From: WHTK01 sp963711035
Lineage (GTDB): Bacteria > Chloroflexota > Dehalococcoidia > DSTF01 > WHTK01
Length of the DNA: 64,000 nt
Reading direction: 5' to 3'
Assembly (NCBI GenBank): GCA_963711035.1
Contig: CAVQCN010000003.1
Span: 496,001-560,000 of the forward strand
Shown: piece after piece, positions 25,014-33,245 of the stretch
Layout of the letters: every line of letters starts with the position of its first letter
Position numbering within the stretch: position 1 is the first letter of the stretch
Notes under the pieces: generated by a model
The model's database searches: none
Told to the model about the DNA's origin: nothing
What the model saw: the letters and a program-made list of their open reading frames with translations, nothing else
Made by a program: the position numbers and the translations under genes

Positions 25014-25352
25014 CTAGAGGACCTTGTCCCCCCTTTCGCGCGTGCGAACGCGTATCGCGTCGTCCACGGGCGAGACGAACATCTTGCCGTCGCCGACCGC
25101 GCCGGTCACGGCGGATTCGGCGATCGCTTCGATGACCGCCTCAACCTTGGCGTCCGGCACGACCATCTCCAGCTTGATCTTCTGGATGAGGTCCACCGTG
25201 TAGGTCGTGCCGCGCCACTCCTGCGTGACGCCCATCTGCGCTCCGTGTCCGACGACCTGCGTGATCGTCAGGCCCGTGATGCCGATGGCCTCGAGCGCGC
25301 CGCGCACGACGGGCAGCTTTTCGGGACGGATGATTGCTTCTACCTTCTTCAT
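25014..25352 (-). CDS. glnK: Nitrogen regulatory protein PII
   Basis: A 112-residue PII signal protein that binds ATP/ADP and 2-oxoglutarate and controls ammonium transport. The N-terminus MKKVEAIIRPEKL and the T-loop VGHGAQMGVTQEWRG are recognisable; Y51, the uridylylation site in enterics, is kept, while residue 46 is Trp in place of the usual Tyr. Downstream, VTGAVGDGKMFV is the nucleotide-binding B-loop. It lies 15 bases after the Amt stop. The amt-PII pairing means this copy most likely gates Amt, hence the glnK-type name. Confidence 0.93.
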   Translation of the reverse strand: MKKVEAIIRPEKLPVVRGALEAIGITGLTITQVVGHGAQMGVTQEWRGTTYTVDLIQKIKLEMVVPDAKVEAVIEAIAESAVTGAVGDGKMFVSPVDDAIRVRTRERGDKVL

Positions 25353-25367
25353 TCCTTACCCCTCCTG

Positions 25368-27065
25368 TTAGCCGCCGCCGCCACTGGCAGGCTCCGTCAA
25401 AATCGTGCCGGGCAGCGGACCGCGGTACGGCTCCGCATCCGGTGCGTAGGCCGTGCTGCCCATCTCGGGGATGTCGAGGCCTTCCAGTTCGACCTCCGGC
25501 GCGACACGCATGCCGAAGATGGCGTGGTAAGCCTTGAAGAAGATGAAGGCGATACTGAAGGCCCACACGAAGCAGACCAGCGCACCGACCACCTGGGCGC
25601 CAAATTGGCCCACGTCGCCGTAGAGCAAGCCTTTCGCCGTCAGGCCGTTGAAGTTGGCTGTGCCGTCGGCAAAGATGCCGAGTGCTATCTGCCCCCACAT
25701 GCCGTTGACGCCGTGCACCGAGATGGCGCCGACCGGGTCGTCGATCTTGAGGACGTTGTCGACGAACGCGACCGACACGCAGACCAGGACGCCGGCGATG
25801 GCGCCGATCCAGATCGAGCCCATCGGGCTGACAAAGCCGCTGGGGGCGGTGATCGCAACCAGGCCGGCCAGCATGCCGTTGGCCATCATGCTCGGGTCGG
25901 GCTTCTTGCTGGAGCCGATGAACCACATGTAGAACATGGCCGACATGGCGCCGGTCGCCGAGGCGAGCATGGTGTTCGTCGCGACGATGCCGATGCGCAG
26001 GTTGCCGGCGCCGGAGGCACCGAGGGTGCTGCCGGGGTTGAAGCCGAACCAGCCGAAGGCAAGGATGAACGTGCCGAGCAGGCCCAGCACGATGTTATGG
26101 CCCGGGATCGCGTTGCTAGAGCCATCCCGGTTGTACTTGCCGAGGCGTGGCCCGAGGACGAGCGCGCCGGCGAGACCGGTCCAGCCACCGATAGCGTGGA
26201 CGACGCCGCTACCGGCGAAGTCCAGGTAGCCGTTGCCGAGGCCCTGGCTGCCGAGCTGCGAGAGCCAGCCGCCGCCCCAGGCCCAGTTGCCGAAGATCGG
26301 GTAGATGATCATCGCGATCAGCGGGGTGTATGCGATGAAGGCGGTCCACTTCCAGCGCTCACACATGGCGCCGGTCGGAATCGTCGCGGCGGTGTCCATG
26401 AAGACCATCTGGAAGAGGAAGAGGACCGCGACGGCGACGTCATAACCGCCGCCCAGCAGGAAGAAGCCCTTGTGGCCTATCAGTCCCCAATCGGTGCTGC
26501 CGATGTGAATCGTCAGCTCCTGATTCAGGGTTCCGACGCCGCCGAGGTTGGGTATGCCGGCTTTGCCGATACCGCCGAACTGGAAGGCGAACCCGGCGAC
26601 CCAGTAGAAGAACATGCCGAGGCCGTAGACCATGAAGTTCATGGCCATGGTGTGGCTGGCGTTCTTGGCCCGGGAGAAGCCGGTTTCGACCAGCGCGAAG
26701 CCGGCCTGCATGAACATGACGAGGTAGCCGGTGACCAGCACCCAGACGAAGTTCACGCTGATGCGGTTCTCGTTCACCCAGTCAGCGAGCTGATGGGCGA
26801 AGGGTTCGCTTGTCGCCGAATTGTCGTAGCTGTCCTGCGTGATCGTGCCCGGGGGCAAGCCGACCAGGTCGCTGCCCTGGCCGGTGAGGTTACCGGACGT
26901 GTCGGGGCAGGCTTGCTGGGTGGGATCGCAGGCCGCATGCACCGTGCCGCTTCTCATCACGAAGATGGCGCATAGCGCGATCACGAGAGCGGCGGCCGGT
27001 AACAGCAGGCTCGAGTAGGGTCTTTTTCGGGCGAGACTCAATGCTTCCTCCTTGAACGGGTTCAT
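25368..27065 (-). CDS. amt: Ammonium transporter
   Basis: A 565-residue Amt/Rh channel with about 11-12 membrane segments. MFMQAGFALVETGFSRAKNA, DFAGSGVVHAIGG and ISVHGVNGMWG include the substrate-site aromatics and the His pair of the pore. An extra 80-residue N-terminus carries a hydrophobic segment and two Cys (ACDPTQQACPD). The start is ambiguous: ATG 27065 overlaps the upstream stop by 4 bases, but AAGGAGG lies 5 bases before TTG 27041, which would shorten the protein by 8 residues. The PII gene follows after 15 bases. Confidence 0.94.
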   Translation of the reverse strand: MNPFKEEALSLARKRPYSSLLLPAAALVIALCAIFVMRSGTVHAACDPTQQACPDTSGNLTGQGSDLVGLPPGTITQDSYDNSATSEPFAHQLADWVNENRISVNFVWVLVTGYLVMFMQAGFALVETGFSRAKNASHTMAMNFMVYGLGMFFYWVAGFAFQFGGIGKAGIPNLGGVGTLNQELTIHIGSTDWGLIGHKGFFLLGGGYDVAVAVLFLFQMVFMDTAATIPTGAMCERWKWTAFIAYTPLIAMIIYPIFGNWAWGGGWLSQLGSQGLGNGYLDFAGSGVVHAIGGWTGLAGALVLGPRLGKYNRDGSSNAIPGHNIVLGLLGTFILAFGWFGFNPGSTLGASGAGNLRIGIVATNTMLASATGAMSAMFYMWFIGSSKKPDPSMMANGMLAGLVAITAPSGFVSPMGSIWIGAIAGVLVCVSVAFVDNVLKIDDPVGAISVHGVNGMWGQIALGIFADGTANFNGLTAKGLLYGDVGQFGAQVVGALVCFVWAFSIAFIFFKAYHAIFGMRVAPEVELEGLDIPEMGSTAYAPDAEPYRGPLPGTILTEPASGGGG

Positions 27066-27568
27066 CGGGCGGCGCTCGGCGCACGCCGAGGGTTAGGGCG
27101 CGGGGTCTTGCCGGACTCAGAAAGGTGCCGGCGCAGCAGATCTGCTGCCTCCTTTTGGTGAGAAGCGACGAGCGGCAGACGCAGAGGGCGTTCCCCGTTG
27201 CGGCCTGCGAGGACGACCTGACGCCGCTCGACGCTGAAAGACGTGAATTCGCTCCAAGGCCGGAAAACGACGTTGTTGATGCCAACGCCGTCGCTGGTGA
27301 ACAGGCAGTTCACCGGCCAGTTGATCAGTCCAATGGCGATGAGGACGATGAAAATCTCCATGATCGCCGGGATGACACCTGCGACGGTCATCAAGAGCAG
27401 AACGATGCCAAGCGCGTAGACGTTGATGCGCTGCAACAGAACACGCTCCGTCAGGCCGAGGTGAATCACCTTCGCCACCTTGCCCGTCGGTTTGGTGCCG
27501 ATGGGCAAATAGACGCGCATGAGCATCAGCAGCAGCATCAAGACGAAAAGCAAGATGACAGCCAACAT
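27062..27568 (-). CDS. Small membrane protein of unknown function upstream of amt
   Basis: A 168-residue protein with an N-terminal hydrophobic segment, a second long hydrophobic pair (ALGIVLLLMTVAGVIPAIME, IFIVLIAIGLINW) and a soluble beta-rich part reading GVGINNVVFRPWSEFTSFSV. The last part resembles a bacterial pleckstrin-homology-like strand pattern (gene product, then a strand with a conserved Trp). AGGAGG sits 2 bases before the ATG and 5 before an in-frame TTG one codon later. It overlaps amt by 4 bases, so a link with ammonium uptake is probable but unproven. Confidence 0.72.
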   Translation of the reverse strand: MLAVILLFVLMLLLMLMRVYLPIGTKPTGKVAKVIHLGLTERVLLQRINVYALGIVLLLMTVAGVIPAIMEIFIVLIAIGLINWPVNCLFTSDGVGINNVVFRPWSEFTSFSVERRQVVLAGRNGERPLRLPLVASHQKEAADLLRRHLSESGKTPRPNPRRAPSAAR

Positions 27569-27574
27569 GACCTC

Positions 27575-28078
27575 CTATCGTCGCGGCCCCTGGCCGCGGC
27601 TCCTGCCGATGCCCGGTAGCCAGCCCGGGATCCTGGGCAATGCTGCCTGGTGAACAAAGCTGTTCTTGCTTTTTTCACGGAGCCACCGGTCCAACTCCTG
27701 GCAGCGGAGGAGTTCCCGGACGTCGTCAGGCGGCAGCAGGCGCCTTGCTGTCGCCAGGTCATCGATTGCCTGGGGGAAAAGACCGAGACGCCCCAGTAAT
27801 GAGGCGCGCTCGAAGTGGATGACATAGCTGTCGGGTGTCTCGTGTAAGGCGTCGTCCAGCGTTGCCTTTGCTTCCATGACGTGGCCGGCCTGCACGAGGT
27901 TCTCCGCCGCGACCACCACGGCCCGGCCGACTGGATCGGCTGGTGCGTCGGCAGGTGACGGCTCCGCGGCAGGTGCCAGGGCGACGCCGCAGGCGCGGCA
28001 GAAGGCCCAGCCTCCCTCGACGCGTGAGCCACAGGCGGTGCAGAAGATCGTGGTCGTCTGGTTGGTAGCGCTACTCAT
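27575..28078 (-). CDS. Zinc-ribbon and TPR-like protein
   Basis: A 167-residue cytoplasmic protein. The N-terminus FCTACGSRVEGGWAFCRACG has two CxxC pairs and should fold as a zinc ribbon. Residues about 55-125 form helix pairs of TPR type (LVQAGHVMEAKATLDDAL, YVIHFERASLLGRLGLFPQA). The combination is typical of scaffolding or adaptor proteins. It overlaps the winged-helix gene by 8 bases and is 6 bases from the membrane protein downstream, so it is in the amt operon. The function is not known. Confidence 0.75.
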   Translation of the reverse strand: MSSATNQTTTIFCTACGSRVEGGWAFCRACGVALAPAAEPSPADAPADPVGRAVVVAAENLVQAGHVMEAKATLDDALHETPDSYVIHFERASLLGRLGLFPQAIDDLATARRLLPPDDVRELLRCQELDRWLREKSKNSFVHQAALPRIPGWLPGIGRSRGQGPRR

Positions 28079-28454
28079 GGCGCTTGAGCGCCTCGGGTGC
28101 GATCAGCAAGCCATAGCCGCGGCCGCGCACAGTGGTAATGCGATAAGGCCACGACTTGTCCAGCTTGCTGCGCAGGCGGTGGATCAGGACGCTGAGGTGG
28201 CGGCGCGCATCGCGGCCGTTGTCCCCCAGCGTGTTCTCGATCAGGAACCTGTAAGGCTGAATCGTGTTCAGATGGCGGGCGAGCAGGACCAGCAGTTCGA
28301 ACTCGTGAAATGTGAGCTCGACCACCTCGCCGTCGACCAGGACGCGAAACGCTTCGAGATCGATTCCCAGGTTTCCCAGGACGACCTCGGCGCCCTTCGG
28401 GAGTGTGAAGCCACTTGCTGCTGCCGAGCTGGGTTCTTCATACACTGCGTTCAT
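28071..28454 (-). CDS. Stand-alone OmpR-type winged-helix DNA-binding protein
   Basis: A 127-residue protein consisting of the DNA-binding domain of OmpR/PhoB regulators with no receiver domain. LTFHEFELLVLLARHLNTIQ, RRHLSVLIHRLRSKLD and ITTVRGRGYGLLI correspond to the alpha-loop, recognition helix and wing. ATG 28454 was chosen for GAAGGAG 5 bases upstream; the frame is open 36 bases further. It is the first gene of the operon leading to amt and PII. The direct repeats at 28522-28565, just upstream, are the natural candidate for its binding site. Confidence 0.85.
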   Translation of the reverse strand: MNAVYEEPSSAAASGFTLPKGAEVVLGNLGIDLEAFRVLVDGEVVELTFHEFELLVLLARHLNTIQPYRFLIENTLGDNGRDARRHLSVLIHRLRSKLDKSWPYRITTVRGRGYGLLIAPEALKRHE

Positions 28455-28521
28455 TGCATCTCCTTCACGTATCGAGGCTAGGAGCGCCATGTTTCACGCT
28501 GGTGTCAGGGCTATTACCAGA

Positions 28522-28565
28522 CATCAGGGGGCAGTCCGGAAAAGATCAGGAAATAATCAGGACCG
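28522..28565. promoter_or_regulatory. Four direct repeats with 11-bp period
   Basis: The 7-mers ATCAGGG (28523), GTCCGGA (28534), ATCAGGA (28545) and ATCAGGA (28556) follow each other exactly every 11 bases. The consensus is RTCMGGR. Eleven-bp direct repeats are the usual layout for OmpR/PhoB-family dimers binding head to tail. The array sits between two divergent units that both encode OmpR-type DNA-binding domains (28071 and 30158), so either or both could bind it. Confidence 0.6.
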
Positions 28566-28649
28566 ATCGGAGGCCGGGGCAGCCCGTTCCTGTCTTGGCT
28601 CTCCCGAGGAGGCCCCATGTAAACTGGAAATGCGGCCGCTGGAGGGCGA

Positions 28650-30161
28650 ATGACAGGTTCGACGTTCGATCGCGGTATCTACGTCTTCCGACTGGCGGCG
28701 CTGGTCGGTGCAGCTTTGCTCGCCGTCACCCTCATCACGCTCTCGGTCGTCAATACCGACATCCGGCCGCTCAACGCCGGTCTCGTCTTCCTGCTGCTAA
28801 CGCTGACTGTGTCGGCCACGTACGGCCACTGGGCAGGCATCCTCGCTGCCGTCCTTTCAAACCTGGCGTTGACGTACTTCTTCCTGGAACCGATTCACCG
28901 CCTCTGGGTCTCGGACCCGCAGCACATCGGCGCGCTGGCCATCTTTCTGTTCGTCTCGGCCGTGGGCAGTTCGCTGCTGGCATCGCTGAACTCGCTGGCG
29001 CGTGAGGCGATGCGAGGCCGCCGCCAAGCAGAGGTGCTGCTGGGACTCAATCGGGCCATGATCGGCCAGACCGATCCGCAATCGGCCTTGCAGGGGCTGT
29101 GCCAGGAGCTCGTAGGAGCGTTCGGCGTGCGAGGTGCCGCCGTTCTCGTCAAGCAGTCCGAAGGTTGGGCGGTGGTGGCGGCGAGCGGTATGACGGAAGC
29201 TGGCCGCGTGCCGGACGCGGCAGAGGCTGAGCAGGCGACGGCCGCGGCCGACCAGCGCGTCGGTCGCCAGCTCGAGGGCGATTGGGGCGTAGGTCTGGTG
29301 CCGCTACAAGTTGCGGGCCAGAGCCTGGGTATCCTCCGCATCGACGGTCTGCCTGCCGTCGGCCCGCTGGGCGAGGATGAGGAGAGCCTGCTTACCGCCT
29401 TTGCCAACGAGGCGGCCCTTGCGGTGAGCCGATTGCAACTGGCTCACACTGCTCTCAACGCCGAAGCGCTGCGCCGTGTGGACGAGATCAAGACCGCGAT
29501 CCTGTCCTCGATCGCCCACGACCTGAAGACGCCGCTGGCCACGATCAAGACGTCGATATCCAGCCTGCAGGACGAGAGCGTGGGCTGGTCGGAGACGGAC
29601 CGCTCCAGCTTCCTCGACTCAGTGCAGTTCGAGACGGAGCGTCTCAACAAGACGATCAGTTCGCTGCTCGATCTCAACCGCATCGAGTCTGGTGCCGTTC
29701 ACGCCATCATGAAACCCGTGCGGCTCGATCAATTGGCGGAGGAAGCGGTGGAGGTTACAGCGGGCGCGCTGAGCGACCGGCACGTCAGCATCGTCGTGCC
29801 TGCAGTCGAGATCCGCACGGACGAGTCGTTGATCCGCCACGCGCTGACGAACCTCCTCGAGAACGCCGCGGCGTACTCGAGGCCGGACGGCGAGTTGCGC
29901 GTGCTGGGGAGGTCGTCCGAGGAGGGCGCGGAGCTTATCGTCGAGGACGAAGGGCCGGGCATCGATCCGGAAGACCTGCCGTACGTCTTCAGCCGCTTCA
30001 CGCGCGGCCGGCGCACCAGTTCAACGCGTAGCGGTAGCGGCCTCGGCCTCGCGATTGTGAAGGGCTTCGTGACGTTGTGCGGCGGCGAGGTTCAGGTTGA
30101 GAGTGCAGCCGACTGCACGCGCTTCACGATCAAGCTGCCGCCTCAGGGGGTGATGTCATGA
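28650..30161 (+). CDS. KdpD-like membrane sensor histidine kinase
   Basis: A 503-residue sensor kinase. Residues 10-115 hold four hydrophobic segments of the DUF4118 type found in KdpD (LNAGLVFLLLTLTVSATYG, YFFLEPIHRLWVSDPQH). A GAF-like region follows at about 130-270, and then the kinase core with SIAHDLKTPLATIKTS (phospho-His), LTNLLENAAAYSRPDG, VEDEGPGIDPEDLPYVFSRF and SGSGLGLAIVKG. The large cytoplasmic KdpD N-terminal domain is absent. It overlaps the response regulator by 4 bases. No kdpFABC lies in the window, so the signal and targets are unknown. Confidence 0.9.
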   Translation: MTGSTFDRGIYVFRLAALVGAALLAVTLITLSVVNTDIRPLNAGLVFLLLTLTVSATYGHWAGILAAVLSNLALTYFFLEPIHRLWVSDPQHIGALAIFLFVSAVGSSLLASLNSLAREAMRGRRQAEVLLGLNRAMIGQTDPQSALQGLCQELVGAFGVRGAAVLVKQSEGWAVVAASGMTEAGRVPDAAEAEQATAAADQRVGRQLEGDWGVGLVPLQVAGQSLGILRIDGLPAVGPLGEDEESLLTAFANEAALAVSRLQLAHTALNAEALRRVDEIKTAILSSIAHDLKTPLATIKTSISSLQDESVGWSETDRSSFLDSVQFETERLNKTISSLLDLNRIESGAVHAIMKPVRLDQLAEEAVEVTAGALSDRHVSIVVPAVEIRTDESLIRHALTNLLENAAAYSRPDGELRVLGRSSEEGAELIVEDEGPGIDPEDLPYVFSRFTRGRRTSSTRSGSGLGLAIVKGFVTLCGGEVQVESAADCTRFTIKLPPQGVMS

Positions 30162-30844
30162 GCGGCTTGCGTATCCTCGTGGTCGATGACGAGCAGCGGC
30201 TGCGGCGCGCGGTTGCGACCTCGCTGGCGGGACACGGCTACGAGGTGGACGAGGCCGAGACGGGCGGTGAGGCGCTGGCACACTTTCGCATCGAGCGGCC
30301 CGACCTCGTGCTGCTCGACCTGATGCTGCCGGACACGAGCGGTGTGACCGTGTGCCGCGAGATGCGCCGTGCCTCCGACGTGCCGATCATCGTCCTCTCC
30401 GTGATCGGCGACGAGGCGACGAAGGTGGAGGCGCTGGACGAAGGCGCTGACGACTACCTGACGAAGCCCTTTGGTTCGGCCGAGCTATTGGCGCGCATTC
30501 GCGCCGCGCTGCGCCGCTTCCCCGGCCATGAGAGTCCTGTGTTCGAAGCGGGCGACCTGCGTGTCGACCTCGCGAGCGAGACTGCCTGGCTGGCCGGCAA
30601 CGAGCTGCGCCTTACGCCGACCGAGTTTGCCCTGCTGCGCTTCTTCGTGCTCAATGCAGGCAAGGTGCTGCGCCACCCCGTCATCCTGCGCAACGTGTGG
30701 GGCGCCGGCTACGAGACCGACACGCAGGTCCTGCGCACCTACGTCAACCAGCTGCGTACGAAGCTCGGCGACGACCGCAGCCGGCCACGCTTCATCCGCA
30801 CCGACCCTGGCGTTGGCTATCGCTTCATTCAGTCCGAGAGCTAA
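30158..30844 (+). CDS. KdpE-like response regulator (OmpR family)
   Basis: A 228-residue response regulator. The receiver domain begins LRILVVDDEQRLRR, the phospho-acceptor Asp is in LVLLDLMLPD and the conserved Lys in YLTKPFG. The C-terminal winged helix, LTPTEFALLRFFVLNAGKVL to FIRTDPGVGYRF, is of KdpE type. It is coupled to the kinase by a 4-base overlap and the unit ends at a strong terminator. Its binding site may be the 11-bp repeats upstream of the kinase gene. Confidence 0.93.
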   Translation: MSGLRILVVDDEQRLRRAVATSLAGHGYEVDEAETGGEALAHFRIERPDLVLLDLMLPDTSGVTVCREMRRASDVPIIVLSVIGDEATKVEALDEGADDYLTKPFGSAELLARIRAALRRFPGHESPVFEAGDLRVDLASETAWLAGNELRLTPTEFALLRFFVLNAGKVLRHPVILRNVWGAGYETDTQVLRTYVNQLRTKLGDDRSRPRFIRTDPGVGYRFIQSES

Positions 30845-30852
30845 GGACACGA

Positions 30853-30885
30853 AAGAGGCGCCCCGACATTGTCGGGGCGCCTCTT
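30853..30885. terminator. Strong hairpin terminator between convergent genes
   Basis: A 15-bp perfect stem (AAGAGGCGCCCCGAC with its complement) closes a 3-base loop. It follows the response regulator stop by 8 bases and lies 20 bases from the end of the opposing solute-binding gene, so it can act both ways. Confidence 0.85.
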
Positions 30886-30905
30886 AGCTGTAGCTGCTGA
30901 GCTGA

Positions 30906-32636
30906 TCAGGCGGAGAACCAGGCCTGGGTCTGGTAGTCCTGACCGCCTACTGGATCCAGGAAGTAGTCCTGGATCTTGGCGTTGACGTAGTTGTACTGCT
31001 TCAGCGTGAAGAAGACGTAGCTCAGGCTGTAGGCCTCCAGGGCCTTGCGCTGGATCTGCTTCACGAGATCGATGTTTTCCTGGCGATCGGTCGCCTGCTC
31101 CGACTTCGCGATCAAGGCGTCGACGTCCGGGTCGAAGAGCCCGCAGTTGTTGAAGGCGTCGCCCGTGTCGCTGGCCTGGTTCCGCATGGCGCGGTCGGGG
31201 ACGTCGCCACCGGGTTGAGCGGCCATCGTGAAGTCGTACTTGCCGATGCTCATGTGGTTCGGCAGGTAATCGCCGAGGGGTATGGGGTTGATGCGGAACT
31301 TGAAGCCGCCGCGAGCCAACTGGTTTTGCCAGACCTCGCCGGCCTGGGCGTTCGTGGCACTCGAGTTGGAGGTGATGTCCTCCCATTCCTTGCCCGTGTC
31401 GTAGCTGGCGGCATCGAACAGTTGCTTTGCCTGGTTGACGTCCTCGACGAAGTACTTGTCGGTTTCGCTCTTGTCCAGCTGGTACGCGGGCAGGCTGGCG
31501 TGGATGGGACCCGTGGTCAGGACGCCCCGGCTGTCGTACACGAGGTCCAGGATCTGCTGCCGGTTTGTGAGGCGGTAGATAGCCTCACGCACACGGGCGT
31601 CCTTGTGCCAGGGCCGCGGGCCGTCAGTGTTGGGGTTCATCATGAAGTTGATGCCGAAGATGCCGAGGGAATCGAACTCGTGGAGCGTGAACTTCTTCTC
31701 GTCGAGTTCGCCCTGGAGGCGGGCAATCGATGAGGCGGGCACTTGGTCCCACTCGTGCAGTTGCTCGCCGCGGAACGCAGTTTCCATAGCAACGACGTCT
31801 GTGAGGCCGATACTCTTGCGACCGTCGAAGTAGGGCATCCCATCCTTGGCGCCCCGCCACTTCTCGAACCGCTTGTAGTTGTATTCGGCGCCCAGCGTGG
31901 CGCTGGTGAGCTGGAACGGACCGCTGCCGACGGCTGTGTGATCGTCCAGGTGAGGGATGAGTTCCTCAGGCACGATCGGCTGGCCCGTCGGGTTGGCCAG
32001 ATAGCGCGTGGAGAACAGATATGCAGCGGGCTTGGTCAGGTTCATGACGACCGTATTGTCGTCGGGAGACTCGATACTATCGAGGAAGTTGCGCTGGAAG
32101 CCCGCGTTCTCGGCATCCGGGATGCCCTTGATGTACTGCTGGTACGCCACGATGTCTGAGCCCTTGACGGCCCGTCCGCTGGCCGGCTCCAGGTCGTGGA
32201 AAGTCATGCCCGGCACGAGCGTCAGCACGACCTTGGTCGGCTCCGCCAGCTCGATCTTCTGCATCGCCTGAAGGATGTAACCGTCTTTCGAATTCAGGTC
32301 GACGGTAATCGGCCGGTCGTAGGCGATGATGCCGGAGTTGTTGTAGCCCTCGTGGTAGAACTTGCCCACGTTGTAGTTGCCGACGGTGGCGAACTTCGTG
32401 ATGTAGGTGCCGCCGGGCTGAGCCTTTGCGGCCGACGGCGTGGCTGTCGCCGCTGAAGGCGAGCCGGTGGTGCTGCTGCCGGATCCTGCAGTTGGTGTTG
32501 CGTCTTTGCTCGAGCTGCTGCAGCCGATTAGCGCCAGAGTAGTCGCGCCAACGGATAGAGCCGCCCCCGACTTGAGGAGCCGTCTCCTGTTCATGCGGTG
32601 CGTGGTTGCACGTTCCCAGTAGCTGTTATCTGCCAT
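30906..32636 (-). CDS. Family 5 extracellular solute-binding lipoprotein (Tat type)
   Basis: A 576-residue peptide/nickel-type solute-binding protein. The N-terminus has a twin-arginine signal, RRRLLKSGAALSVGATTLAL, ending in the lipobox LIGC, so it is exported folded and lipidated. The mature part has the long Ser/Thr linker and the family 5 blocks GSGPFQLTS, KDARVREAIYRLTNRQQILD and SYVFFTLKQYNYVNAKI. GGAGG precedes the ATG by 6 bases. No permease or ATPase gene is adjacent, so it is an orphan receptor or partner of a transporter elsewhere. A palindrome and promoter lie directly upstream. Confidence 0.9.
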   Translation of the reverse strand: MADNSYWERATTHRMNRRRLLKSGAALSVGATTLALIGCSSSSKDATPTAGSGSSTTGSPSAATATPSAAKAQPGGTYITKFATVGNYNVGKFYHEGYNNSGIIAYDRPITVDLNSKDGYILQAMQKIELAEPTKVVLTLVPGMTFHDLEPASGRAVKGSDIVAYQQYIKGIPDAENAGFQRNFLDSIESPDDNTVVMNLTKPAAYLFSTRYLANPTGQPIVPEELIPHLDDHTAVGSGPFQLTSATLGAEYNYKRFEKWRGAKDGMPYFDGRKSIGLTDVVAMETAFRGEQLHEWDQVPASSIARLQGELDEKKFTLHEFDSLGIFGINFMMNPNTDGPRPWHKDARVREAIYRLTNRQQILDLVYDSRGVLTTGPIHASLPAYQLDKSETDKYFVEDVNQAKQLFDAASYDTGKEWEDITSNSSATNAQAGEVWQNQLARGGFKFRINPIPLGDYLPNHMSIGKYDFTMAAQPGGDVPDRAMRNQASDTGDAFNNCGLFDPDVDALIAKSEQATDRQENIDLVKQIQRKALEAYSLSYVFFTLKQYNYVNAKIQDYFLDPVGGQDYQTQAWFSA

Positions 32637-32657
32637 ATGCTTCCTCCCTGCGAATGG

Positions 32658-32689
32658 TTATGTTGGTAACGGATGTTACGACAACATAA
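32658..32689. promoter_or_regulatory. 32-bp palindrome upstream of the solute-binding gene
   Basis: Two nested perfect arm pairs, TTATGTTG/CAACATAA and GTAAC/GTTAC, surround GGAT, with a 2-base asymmetry. It begins 22 bases before the start codon and, given the promoter at 32698-32726, would cover about +1 to +32 of the transcript. It could be a repressor operator or a hairpin in the mRNA leader. Confidence 0.6.
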
Positions 32690-32697
32690 TAGCCGGA

Positions 32698-32726
32698 AGG
32701 ATACGCAATACAGGAAACCTTTGCAA
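32698..32726 (-). promoter_or_regulatory. Promoter of the solute-binding gene
   Basis: Read on the minus strand, TTGCAA (32721-32726) is followed after 17 bases by TATCCT (32698-32703) in an AT-rich stretch. The expected start is close to 32690, at the edge of the palindrome. Confidence 0.5.
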
Positions 32727-32831
32727 CAATAGGGGTTACATATCATAAACGACGTATTTTCAAATTATGCGTCCAGCGTGCCGGAGACGATTGGTCGACG
32801 GTCGTATTTGCAGGAACGCAGCCTGTAAATT

Positions 32832-33245
32832 TCAGGCTTGGCGGCTCGAGCGCGGCTCCTGGTAGCGAGCTACCGAAAAGGCGAACAGCATCGGGATGTT
32901 CACGGCGTAGATGGCGAGCATGCCCGTGAGGATGGCCATGATCTTTCCGGGCGTGTTGTCGTACAGAAAGATGTACTCCAGCATGCCGGCAATGACGATG
33001 TAGGCAAGCAGGGCCCACTTCGCGACGAGGAAGAAGTAATCCCAGGCGAAGTCCTTCAGCGTCGAGAGCAGGTAGACGTTCACGAGCAGCAGGACGGCAG
33101 AAACGAGGAGCAGCGCCAGGGGCAAGCCCAGTGGCACGTGCTGCGGCAGCTTCCCGGCGATGTACACCCCGCCGATGATCACCAGGATCATGACCGCGAC
33201 GGCGACCTCCGAGATTGGCGGCAGCTCGCGTTCGTCGTTTACCAC
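32832..33245 (-). CDS. Small polytopic membrane protein of unknown function (four segments)
   Basis: A 137-residue protein with four hydrophobic segments: VAVAVMILVIIGGVYIAG, GLPLALLLVSAVLLLVNVYL, WALLAYIVIAGMLEYIFLY and GKIMAILTGMLAIYAVNIPM. It overlaps the upstream membrane gene by 7 bases, so the two are made together and probably form a complex. There is no conserved Cys pair; a few acidic residues lie at the loops. I do not recognise the family. Confidence 0.75.
   Translation of the reverse strand: MVNDERELPPISEVAVAVMILVIIGGVYIAGKLPQHVPLGLPLALLLVSAVLLLVNVYLLSTLKDFAWDYFFLVAKWALLAYIVIAGMLEYIFLYDNTPGKIMAILTGMLAIYAVNIPMLFAFSVARYQEPRSSRQA

Noticed and set aside
25245..26975. Plus-strand frame of 576 codons opposite amt
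   Set aside because: Antisense to a conserved channel gene. The low-complexity charged sequence fits a shadow.
28522..28565. CRISPR array
   Set aside because: The units are only 11 bp with no spacers of 30 bases or more; they fit a regulator-binding array instead. No other array-like repeats or cas genes were seen.
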